Assembly (NCBI GenBank): GCA_013115125.1
Contig: JABANN010000020.1
Span: 62,001 to 126,000 of the forward strand
Direction of reading: 5' to 3'
DNA from: Perkinsus olseni
Lineage: Eukaryota; Perkinsozoa; Perkinsida
Length of the DNA: 64,000 bases
In this document: one piece after another, positions 13,801-25,800 of the stretch
Layout: each line of letters opens with the position of its first letter
Numbering within the stretch: the first letter of the stretch is position 1
Position numbers and translations under genes: made by a program
The notes under the pieces: model-generated
What the model was told of the DNA's origin: nothing
Database searches by the model: none
The model's input: only the letters and a program-made list of their open reading frames with translations

Positions 13801-16800
13801 CAAGCTGCGGTGCCAGCCTGTCGGTCATCGAAGCAGCCACTGTGGGTAGCTCGCTGTCCCTTCGAAGCTTCTCTCGGGTTGGCAGCGGCTCGAGCATTCT
13901 CGGCTTGGCTAGGGTTGGCAGCTCGGCCAGCATCCTCGACTGGTGCAAAGTCGGTGACTCCGTCAGTGTGCTGAACTACGCTCACTTTGGCAGCTCCTTG
14001 TCATTGAGGAGCTTTGCTCGACTGGGGAAGTTTGCAACAGTGTTGGACTTCGTCAGGCTGGGCTCTTCACTGTCAGTGCGAGCCTTCGCTCGGATAGGTA
14101 GCAGTATGTCAGCTCTAGAGAATGTCCGATTCGGTCGGGACCTGTCCGTGCTCGACATGACCAACTTCGGCAGCACTATATCGCTCCGTAGCTTCATACG
14201 GTATGGCAGCGGTATCTCTGTTCTTGCCGAGTCCAGGCTAGGCTCGACGCTGACTGTACTCGACTGCACCACGCTGAGCAGCGCCCTCTCCCTCCGCTCA
14301 TTCATGCGGTTTGGCTCTACTATGTCGGTGGCCTCTAGTACGAGGCTCTCTGATACTCTGTCGGTGATATCGACCATCAACATGGGCAGCTCAATATCTC
14401 TGCGCTCGCTATCTCGCTTCGGTAGCTCCCTGACTCTGCTCGCCACGGCCCGCTTCGGTTCCAGCCTGTCGCTATTGGATATGGTCGATCTGGGCAGTTC
14501 AATCTCGCTTCGGAGCTACGCTAGATTCGGCAGCACAGCAACGGTTGCGAGCCTTGCTCGGTTGGGCGCTACACTCACCGTCCTTGATAGCTGTACCCTC
14601 GGCAGCTCTCTCTCACTGAGAACTATGTGCAAGCTTGGCAGTGCCTTGTCAGTTCTAGAGCCAGTCAGAGCCGCATCGACTCTTTCTGCCCTGGGCTGGG
14701 CAAGGCTCGGTAGCTCTGCATCTGTTCTGGAACAAGTCGAGTTTGGGAGTACCCTTTCCCTCCGCAGCTTCGCTCGGCTAGGCAGTGAGCTCAGTTTGGT
14801 TGACCTCGCCCACCTGGCAAGTAGCGTGTCGATGCGTTCCATGGCCAGATTGGGGAGTAGCCTCTCGACACTCCAGATAGCGCGGCTTGGCCAATCCTTG
14901 TCGGTCCTCGACGTCGCCAGCCTCGGCAGCTCTCTGTCTCTGAGAGCGGCTATCAGGTGTGGCAGTGGCCTGTCTGTAATCGATAGCCTCAGAGCTGGTT
15001 CAACTCTGTCAGTCCTAGACACGACACGTCTTGGTAGTGCTCTCTCGGTATTGGGTTCTACCACCCTCGGCAGCAGCCTGTCTCTGCGTAGCTTCGCCAG
15101 GCTTGGTAGTCGAGCCACTGTGCTTGACTTTACGCACTTCGGAAGCTCCTTATCACTCCGATCAACCGCCCGATTGGGCAGCGGCGTGAGCGTGCTGACG
15201 AGGGCCAATCTTGGCAGCTCACTCTCGGTCGTCGACTACACCATCCTAAGCAGCGCTCTCTCGGTACGACAGTTACTACGTATTGGTAGCAGCCTATCCC
15301 TCATCCACACAGCTAGGTTGGGAGAGACCCTCTCGGTCCTTGACTGCGCTACTCTAGGATCCAGCCTGTCCTTGAGGGTTATGCTCCGTGTGGGGAGTGG
15401 TTTGAGTATCCTCACTTCCGCAAGGGTCGGCAACACGCTGTCTGTACTGGATATCGCTACACTATCATCTAGCCTGTCGTTGAGGGACTTCCTCAGAGTT
15501 GGCAGCTCCTTGTCTATCGTCTCCAAGGCTCGGCTATCGAGCACCCTCTCTGTCATTGACTCGGCCTTCTTTGGTTCCACGGTTTCCCTTCGCTCCCTCT
15601 TGCGGGCTGGTTCAGCGGTGAGCGCTATACAGTCAGCGAGGCTCGGGTCGGACCTTTCTACGCTGGACGTGGTCAACTTTGGTAGCTCGCTGTCACTGAG
15701 GAGCTTCCTCAGGCTCGGTAGCGTCGTGTCTGCCGTCTCATATGCTAGAGCCGGCACGACACTCAGCGTAGTAGACTCTGTCAGTCTCGGCAGTACCCTC
15801 TCTCTTCGAAGCATGGCCAAGTTTGGCAGTTCTGTGTCCCTCCTCAAGTCAGCCAGCCTGGGCCTTAGCCTATCCGTGATTGACCACACCATGGTTAGCA
15901 GCTCGACTTCGCTACGCTCATTCGCACGGCTGGGAAGTTCTCTCTCCTCGTTCGCCTCCTGCCGTATTGGTAGTGCCCTATCAGCCCTGGGTGCAGCTAC
16001 TCTCGGCAGTTCACTCTCTGTGCGATCACTGGCTCGCTTCGGCAGCAGCATATCCGTGCAGAGCCGTTCGACCATTGGGGACGCATTCTCTGCCCTTGGG
16101 GTTGCTGAGTTTGGCAGCCACGCCTCCGTCCTAGGCTGCGTGGCGCTCGGGAGCTCCCTCTCACTGCGGTCCTTCGCAAGGCTTGGAAGCAAGCTCTCAG
16201 CGCTCGATATGACCGACCTGGGCAGCTCCCTGTCAGTCCGTTCATTCGGCCGTCTTGGTAGCGGTTGCTCGGTATTTGGTAACCTTCAGCTCGGCAGCGG
16301 TCTTTCTGTCGTTGACATGGCAAACTTCGGGTCAAGCTTGTCCCTGCGAACCTTCTTCCGGCTAGGCAGTGGTCTCTCAGTAGTCGGGGCCTCTCGTCTG
16401 GGGTCATCATTCTCGTGTTTGGACTGGGCCCGACTCGGCAGCTTCACTTCGGTACTAGAAGAAGTCAGCCTTGGCAGTTCCCTGTCCCTGCGATCCTTCA
16501 GTCGTCTAGGCTCGAGAGCGAGCATCCTAGACTTCGTCAACCTTGGGTCTTCGCTCTCTATACGGTCGGTCACTAGGCTAGGCAGCCTCATATCAGCGCT
16601 CAGTACGGCACGGCTGGGCAGTACCCTCACTGTATTGGACCAGTGCACTCTTGGGAGTAGCCTTTCCCTCAGAGCTGCAGCTAGGCTCGGCAGTACTATC
16701 TCCTTGCTGGGGTCGGGTAGGTGCGGTCAAGCCATCACTGTCCTAGATGCAGTCACTCTTGGCAGCTCCCTGTCACTCCGCTCGTTCCTGCGGCACGGCA

Positions 16801-19800
16801 GTAAATTATCTGTCCTAGATTACACCATTCTGGGCAGCAGCTTGTCCGTGCGGCGTATGGCTCGCTTTGCAGCCAAGATTTCGGTCTGTGGCGGTGTATC
16901 CTTTGGCAGCTCACTATCACTGCGGTCATTTATTCGACTAGGCAGTCACATGAGCGTGTTAGGTGACTCAAGCCTCGGTAAGGCACTCTCGGTCATTGAA
17001 CAGGCCGAGTTCGGCAGCAGCCTATCACTACGGAGTTTCGCTCGGTTGTCTAGCAAGGTGTCCATTTTGGACTACCTACATCTGGGCAGCTCCCTCTCCC
17101 TTCGAGCTTCCACTAGACTCGGTAGCGGGATCTCTGTCATCTCCGTAGCTCGACTTGGTAGCACGGCGTCCATTCTAGACTGGACTAAGTTGGGTAGCAC
17201 GGCATCAGTGCTGGATACTGTGGCGTTCGGTAGCTCTCTCAGTCTGAGGTCCTTTGGTCGCCTCGGCAGCAAAGTCAGCGTCCTGGACTTCGCCACTCTA
17301 GGCAGTAGCCTGTCTCTGCGCGCTCTGCTGAGGGCAGGAAGCTCGATCACTGCAGCTCAGTGTGCGCGTATTGGTACGACTATCTCCGTCTTGGAGGAGT
17401 GCGCACTAGGCAGCGCCCTCTCCCTTCGATCGTTCATGCGCATCGGCAGTACACTGACAGTGATGGACTCCGCTGTCCTCGGGAGCACCCTCTCTGCGTT
17501 GGACCATACACGTCTGGGCAGCTCCTTGAGCGTCCTTGACAGCTGCTGGTTCGGCAGCTCTCTATCGCTGAGGTCATTCGCTCGGCTGGGCAGTTCACTT
17601 ACACTACTCGACCACGTGGTGCTCGGCAGTTCGCTGTCACTTCGCGATGTTGCTCGCCTCGGCAGCTCAGTGTCCGTCATCTCCCAAACACGCTTGGGCG
17701 CGGACTTGTCTGTTCTCGATAGCACCGCCTTTGGCAGCAGCCTGTCACTGCGATCATTCGCCCGACTGGGGAGCTCAGCTACTGTCCTCGACTACGCTAC
17801 ACTGGGAAGCTCCCTCTCAGTGAGGTCCATGCTTAGGCTAGGCAGCGACCTGTCCGTAGCCACCCATACACGCATCGGTGACTCTCTCACGGTCCTGCAT
17901 CAAGCAACTCTCGGCAGCTCCCTCTCTCTACGGAGCTTTGCTCGTCTTGGTAGCAAGCTGACTGTGCTGGACTATACTACCTTCGGGTCTTCCTTATCCC
18001 TGAGGGGGGCCTCCAGGATCGGTAGCTACATGTCAGTCTTCGATGTCGCCAATCTTGGCAAGAGCCTGTCTACCCTCGACGCCGTTAATCTAGGCAGCTC
18101 GTTGTCTGTGAGAGGGTTCATGAGGTTTGGTAGCACCATCTCTGTGCTGGAAGAGTCTAGACTGGGCAGCAGCATGTCGGTGCTAGAGTGGGCCGGCCTC
18201 GGCAGCTCCCTATCGCTGCGGTCATTCGTGCGTTTGGGTAGTTCCCTGTCGTCGCAAGCTGCGGTCCTGCTCGGCTCCGCCACTTCAGTGCTGGATGCGT
18301 TGACTCTCGGTAGTTCCCTCTCGGTGAGGTCCCTGGCCAGGTTCGGCAGTGTCCTCTCTACCATCTCGGCCACCCAATGTGGCTCTTCCCTGAGTATCCT
18401 GGATGCCACAACCCTCGGAAGCTCGCTCTCTGTCCGCTCATTCGCGAGATTCGGATCGAGTCTCACAGCCCTGGATCTAGCATCTCTGGGCAGTTCCCTA
18501 TCAGTCGCTAGCTTTATGCGCCTGGGCAGCACCCTCACAGTCCTTTCTACCACTCGTCTGGGCGAATCCCTGTCGCTGCTGGACTGCATCAACCTGGGTA
18601 GCACCATGTCCTTGCGAGGCTTCACGAGGTTCGGTTCGGTCCTATCGGTAGCGGAAGCCTCAACATTCGGTAGTCATGCAACGGTCATAGACTTTGTTAA
18701 TCTCGGCAGTAGCCTGTCCTTGAGGAGCTACGCCCGGTTCGGCAGCACAGTGTCTATCATCGACTACCTCGCTTTGGGTAGCTCCCTCTCTGTTCGAGGG
18801 CACACCCGCCTGGCCAGCACCCTCTCGGTCGCTGCTGCGACTCGCTTGGGCGATTCACTCTCAGCAGTGTCCCAGCTACATCTAGGCAGCTCGCTGTCTC
18901 TCCGAAGCTATGCTAGGCTTGGCAGTAAGACTTCCACACTGGACTTCGCCCTGGTTGGAAGCTCCCTTTCTGTCCGCTCCCTGGCGAGATTGGGCAGCGT
19001 CGCCAGTGTCGCTTCCATAGCCCGCTTGGGCCAGAGTCTGTCGACTTTGGATTCTCTCACTTTGGGCTCATCCTTATCGCTCAGATCTTTCGCAAGGTTT
19101 GGATCCAAGCTGAGCGTCCTAGATTTTACTCACCTGGGCTCATCGCTCTCCATCCGTGCAGCTTCGCGGCTAGGCAGCTCTGCTTCTGTGTATGCCGCCG
19201 TCAACATAGGGCAATCGCTGTCGGTCATCAGCCTAGCCCATTGCGGCAGCTCTCTATCTCTACGGTCGTTCCTTCGAGTTGGAAGCAGCTGCTCTACCGT
19301 GAGCTCGGCACGCCTCGGTGAGAGGCTCTCTGTACTCGACTTGACCAACCTGGCTAGTTCGCTGTCACTGAGGCAGTTTATTCGACTAGGTAGCTCCGCA
19401 TCTGTCTACGGTGTCGGCAGAATGGGTTCGACTCTGTCGGCTCTGGACTATGTCACCCTGGGCAGCACCCTCTCCCTGCAGTCCCTGGCAAGAATGGGCA
19501 GCTCCATCTCAGCGTACGGCTTCACGCGTCTGGGGTCCACCCTAACTGTCCTCGACTACGCCATGCTCGGCAGCTCTCTATCGGTCCGCAGCCTTGCACG
19601 CTTCGGTAGCACCGTCTCGGTGGTTGGCAGGACGAAGCTGGCTCAGGCTACCTCCCTGCTCGACTGTATAAGTCTCGGTAGCAGCCTGTCCCTTAGGGCA
19701 GTCTTGCGGATGGGCTCCTCAGTCTCCGCGGCTTTCGTCTCCAGGCTCGGAGCCTCCGTAAGTGTGACCTCGTTCGTCCACCTCGGCAGCAGCCTGTCGG

Positions 19801-22800
19801 TGAGGACTGTTGCTCGGTTCGGTAGTTCCGTATCCGTGCTGGCGACTGGTAGACTGTCCAGTACTCTGTCGGTCCTTGACTGCGCTGTGCTTGCTAGCAG
19901 CCTATCTCTGCGTAACATGTGCCGCGTCGGCAGTGCTATGTCCGTGCTGGGGGGTGGCCGCATGGGTAAGCACTTGTCCGTAGTGGAGGCTGCCATGTTC
20001 GGCAGTGCACTGTCACTGCGGTCTTTCGCTAGGCTGGGCAGCGAGCTTTCGACCTTCGCTGCCTGCAAGGTTGGGTCCGCTGTATCAGTCCTGAGCGAGC
20101 AGTCCCTGGGAAGCTCTCTATCCTTGAGATCATTCGCCAGGCTCGGCAGCAAGCTCAGCGTACTGGACCAGGCCCTTCTCGGCAGCTCCGTTTCATTGAG
20201 GTCCTATGCTAGGCTGGGTAGCACGGTGTCCATCTATGCTGACCAAAGACTTGGGCAATCGCTCTCGGTACTAGCGGCGTCGCATCTCGGCAGCTCGCTC
20301 TCTCTCCGAGGCTTCGCTAGGCTAGGCAGTGCGCTGTCTGTCACTGATTCCCTCAGAGTCGGTAGTGCAGCGTCTATCCTCTCTTGGGCTCGCACGTCGG
20401 GATCTCTATCCGTCCTAGATGCCACGTCCTTCGGCAGCACCCTGTCGCTACGAGGCTACGGCAGGCTGGGTTCTAGTGCTTCCGCCCTCGATTATGTCAC
20501 TCTTGGCAGCTCTCTCTCCGTTCGGGCTATACTCAGGGTTGGCAGCTCCGCTTCCGTTTACGGTCAAGCGGCGTTGGGCTCTAGGCTCTCGGTCCTCGAT
20601 GCTGTCGGCATCGGCAGCTCACTGTCCCTGCGATCCCTAGCCAGGTTCGGTAGCAGTAGCTCTGTCTTCTCTGCTACTCGGCTGGGAGAGTCCCTCAGTG
20701 TACTTGATACGATAACCCTCGGCAGCTCCTTGTCTCTGAGGGCGGTCAGCAGGTTAGGTAGCTCTGTGTCGGTGTATAGTGATGGGCTTATTGGAGCCCA
20801 ACTCACTGTCCTCGCCCAAGCCACCCTAGGCAGCTCACTCTCTCTGAGGTCATTCTCGAGGTTGGGGAGTAGCGTGTCGGCTCTGGACTACACTACGCTA
20901 GGCAGCAACCTCTCTCTGCGATCCATGGCTAGATTCGGATCCGCGGTGTCAGCGGCAGGTAAGGCGTTCCTGGGCGATAGCCTGTCTGCCCTGGGCGCGT
21001 CCACCTTGGGTAGCTCCCTATCCTTGCGGTCCCTGGCCCGTCTTGGGAGCAAGGTTTCCATCGTGGACTACTCCTGTCTGAGCAGCTCACTCTCCTTGAG
21101 ACAACTCGCTCGGTTCGGTAGCTGCCTATCAGTAGTGGACCGTACCAGACTCGGCAGGGCCCTCTCCGTCGTAGATTTGGTTCAGCTTGGAAGCTCCCTC
21201 TCAGTTCGGAGCATCGCCCGCTTCGGTTCCTCGATCTCTGCTGCAGCCCACAGCAGGATCGGCCTTAGCGTATCGGTGCTGGGTTACCTCCTCCTGGGTA
21301 GCACGCTATCCGTACGCTCCGTCTCTAGGCTCGGCTCTGCTATCTCGGCTACAGGAGGGGCCTATGCAGCCTCTATAAGTGTCGTCGGTGCTGGCCATCT
21401 CGGAAGCTCCCTGTCGTTACGCAGCTTCGCCAGGTTTGGTAGCAAGCTGAGTATCCTGGACGCCCTAGCCCTGGGCAGCAGCCTCTCTGTCCGCGCCTTT
21501 GCTAGACTTGGTAGCTCCATCTCAGTAGCGACCACTGCAAGTCTGGGATCTGCCGTTTCCGTGCAGTGCGGTATGAATGTCGGCGAAGTTCTGTCCGTAT
21601 ACGACAGCGTCAGCTTCGGTAGCTCCCTCTCCTTGCGGAGCTTCTCCCGACTAGGGAGCAAATTGTCGGTGTTGGACCAAGGACTGTTCGGCAGTTCTCT
21701 GTCCCTGAGGTCCTTCGCTCGCCTAGGCAGCTCTACTTCAGTCACCGGGTCGCATGTGGTAGGCTCGGCGGTCAGTGCCCTCAGTCGAGCGCGCCTTGGC
21801 CTCACCTTATCTGCCTTTGATGCTGCATCCCTGGGGAGCTCCCTCTCTCTAAGGAGCGTTGCTCGCTTCGGAAGTACTCTCTCCCTTGTGGCATCGGGTA
21901 GCCTGGCATCCAGCCTGACTGTCCTTGACTTTGTGACGCTCGGTAGCTCACTGTCGCTCCGGGGACTTGCTCGCATTGGCAGTGTGACCTCAGTCGGCAT
22001 GAGTGCTATGCTTGGTAGCGGTCTGTCAGCCCTCGACTGTGTGAGCCTTGGTTCGACCCTCTCGCTCAGAGCAGTGGCTCGCATGGGCAGCGGCCTTTCC
22101 TTGTTGAAGGATGCTCGGCTGAGTAGTTCTGTCAGCACTATCGGTTTCTCGACCCTGGCCAGTTCACTATCTCTACGCTCCTTACTGAGATGTGGATCGA
22201 CGGTCTCCGCCTTGTCTGCCTCCGCCCTCGGAAGCTCCCTCTCAGCACTGGGTGAAGCCTCTCTGGGTAGCTCACTATCCTTACGTGCCTTTGCCCGGTT
22301 CGGGTCCGCTCTATCAGTCGTGAGCTCCTGCAGCTTGTCATCCAGCCTCTCTGTCATCTCACATACTGAGATCGGCAGCTCGCTCTCACTGAGCAGCTTC
22401 GCCCGTTTCGGTAGCTCCTTCTCTCTGTTCGCTGCGGGCAATCTCGGCGGCGGCTTATCCGTATTGGACTGTTCCACACTCGGTAGCTCGCTCTCGTTGC
22501 GGAGTACGGCGCGGGTGGGTTCTTACATCAGCGTCTCAGCCACTGCTCGGTACGGCTTCGGCCTCTCGTTGCTCGGCTCAGCCCACTGCGGTAGTTCCCT
22601 TTCACTACGCAGCTTCGCCCGACTAGGCAGCAGCGCCTCGGTGCTCGACTATCTCGCCTTGGGTAGCACGCTCTCTGTGAGGGCTGCGGCACGGCTAGGG
22701 AGCTGCATATCGGTTGCTGGATCGGGCTCCTATGGCTCAGCACTGTCGACTCTCTCTAATGTGAGGTTTGGCTCCGTGCTCTCAACACTCGACTCGGTCA

Positions 22801-25800
22801 TGCTGGGTAGCGGCCTCTCCCTACGTACCTTCGCCAGATGGGGTAGTGCTTGTTCCGTCGCCTCTGGCACACAGCTTGGGAAGACCGTCTCTGCCCTCGA
22901 CTCGACGGCGCTGGGGAGCTCTCTTTCCTTGAGAGCGATGGCTCGTATCGGTAGCGAACTATCTGTCTACTGTGCGTCCAAGCTTGGAAGCTCCCTCACC
23001 GCATTGGACTTCACTACCATGGGCAGTTCCCTCTCCGTGAGATCCCTGGTTCGCTTTGGCAGCGTCGTCTCGGTGTACGCCGAGTCCCGCCTGGGTAGCT
23101 CCCTATCGATCATGCTCACCACTAGCCTCGGGAGCTCGCTGTCTTTGCGGTCCTTTGCGAGGGTTGGTAGTCAGATGTCGGTCTTCGACCTAGCCAGGCT
23201 CGGCTTGACCCTCTCTGCGCTCGATAGCGTGAGCCTGGGGAGCACCCTCTCACTAAGAAGTGCTGCCAGGCTGGGCAGCGTTGCCTCTGTCCTTGGCCGC
23301 TCGGTACTGTCCGGTAGTCTATCGGCACTGGAGTCGTCGGCTCTAGGGAGCTCATGCTCTCTGCGTAGCTTCGCCCGTCTAGGCAGCACCTGCTCTATCG
23401 CTGGTATAGCTGGCTTCGGATCGACGGTCAGCGTCTTCAACATGATGAGCCTAGGCAGCACACTGTCCTTGCGTGCCATGGCCAAGTTCGGTAGCAGCGC
23501 CTCAGTATATGGTGCAAGCCTATTGGGGTCCTCCATCTCCGTCCTCGCTGCCACGACCCTCGGTAGCTCTCTATCAGTACGCTCTTTTACAAGATACGGT
23601 AGCGAGCTAACTGTCTTAGAGCAGGTTGCCTTTGGCAGCTCTCTATCCCTACGGTCTTTTGGTAGGCTAGGCAGCCAAGCCTCGGTCCTGGACACGGTGC
23701 TCTTGGGGAGCTCTCTCTCTGTGCGTGGGTTCTTCCGCCATGGCAGCGCACTCTCTGTAGTGGGCCATACGGCACTCAGTGATAGCCTCACAGTACTGGC
23801 CTCGGCATCTCTCGGGAGCTCACTGTCCCTCAGAAGCTTTGCTAGGCTCGGCAGCAGCGCCAGTGTCCTGGATTTCCTCCAGTTGGGGAGCTCCCTTTCT
23901 GTTCGAGGAATCACGAGACTCGGCAGCTCGATATCCGTGGCTCAGCGCGGCTCCCTTGGCTCATCCATGTCAGTTCTCGGATCCCTCACGGTCGGTAGCT
24001 CATTGTCATTGAGAAGCTTCAGTAGGCTGGGTAGCCATATCCGATGCTGGTCCGACCTAACCGTTCTTGACTTGGTCAACATCGGTAGCTCGGTCTCGCT
24101 TAGAAGCACTGCCCGCCTCGGTAGCGGCCTGAGCGTATCGGGCCTTGCTCGCTTCGGCAAGTCAATCACCCTCCTCGACTACGCTAGCTTCGGCAGCACG
24201 CTGTCACTGAGGAGTATTGCCAGGTTGGGTAGCATCATGTCTGTGATGAGCGTAGCTACCTGTGGATCCTCCGTGTCGGTCTTAGACCGTTGCGAGTTGG
24301 GCAGTTCCCTCTCGTTGAGGGGTTTCTCGCGCCTTGGCAGCAAGACGTCCATACTGGACCATGTTAACCTTGCCAGTGTATTGTCACTGAGGAGCTTCGT
24401 CCGCTTAGGCTCATCTGCAAGTGTCCTCGGTCGAGCATCTCTGGGTACGACTCTGTCGGTGTTAGACTGTACGAGTCTTGGCAGCTCGATGTCCCTACGG
24501 TCCTTGGCTAGGCTGGGCAGTGGCATTAGCCTCTTGGGCTTGGCACGCTTCTCATCTTCTATGAGCCTTATTGACAGTGCTGGATTCGGATCGACCCTCT
24601 CGCTTAGGTCGGCAGCTAGGCTCGGTAGTAGTCTCTCTACTTTCACACGATGTAGTCTCGGGTCATCCTTGTCAACGCTCGCAGGGGCCAGCTTTGCCAG
24701 CTCTCTGTCATTGCGGTCATTCTCGAGGTTGGGGTCGAGCGTCACTGCGCTCGACTACATTAGCCTGGGAAGCTCTCTGTCATTAAGGTCGACAGCAAGA
24801 CTGGGAAGCAGCTTTTCAGCACTGTCTACAGGCCGCTGCGGAGGTTCCTGCTCGGTCTTAGACTCATCCCTCTTAGCAAGCTCTCTGTCGCTGCGCAGTC
24901 TGGCACGCTTAGGGTCTTCCGTTTCCGCCCTTGGCTTCGCCAGTCTTGGCTCTAATCTGTCCGTGGTCAATGCTGCTAACTTCGGCAGCTCGCTATCTCT
25001 GCGTAGCTTCTCTCGGTTGGGCTCGAAGCTCACTGCTTTGGACTATGCTACCCTTGGGAGCTCTCTCTCACTAAGAAGTGCTGCTCGCCTTGGGAGTGTC
25101 ATGAGCGTGTTCTCTTCGGCCCAATTCCGCAAGGCCATCTCGACAATGTCATCTGCATCGCTGGGCAGTGCCTTGTCTCTAAGCTCCTTCGCAAGACTTG
25201 GTAGTAATCTCTCCTTGGCTTCCTATGCACGGTTGGCTGGCACTGTATCCGCATTGGACTGCGTCTCCCTGGGCAGCTCCCTGTCCTTGAGGTCCACGCT
25301 CAGGGTTGGAAGCTGTACCTCAGTGTCGAGCTCCACTAGACTAGGCAGCAGCCTCTCCTGCTTGAGCTTCGTCCACATGAGCAGTTCCCTATCAGTCCGG
25401 AGTTTCGCACGCCTGGGGTCGACAGCTTCCCTTCTCGGTGGAATATCCATTGGTAAACGCTGTTCTGCAGTCGACCTGGTCAGCTTCGGCAGTGCCATCT
25501 CTCTGAGGTCATACACTCGCCTCGGTAGCTCCCTATCAACACTTGCCACCGCCCGCCTTGGGTCGACAATATCAGCCTTCGACTGCTCAATGATAGCCTC
25601 GTCGCTCTCCTTGAGAAGCTTCAGTCGGATCGGCTCATTGCTTTCCTCTGTTGCTAGCGTGCGTCTCGGCAAGGATCTGTCGATCTTGGACTACCTAAGT
25701 CTCGGCAGCTCTCTGTCCCTCCGCTCGTTCTCGCGGCTCGGTAGTGAACTCAGTATCAGCGCCACAGCTAACCTCGGGTCAAGCCTTACTGTCTTCGACA

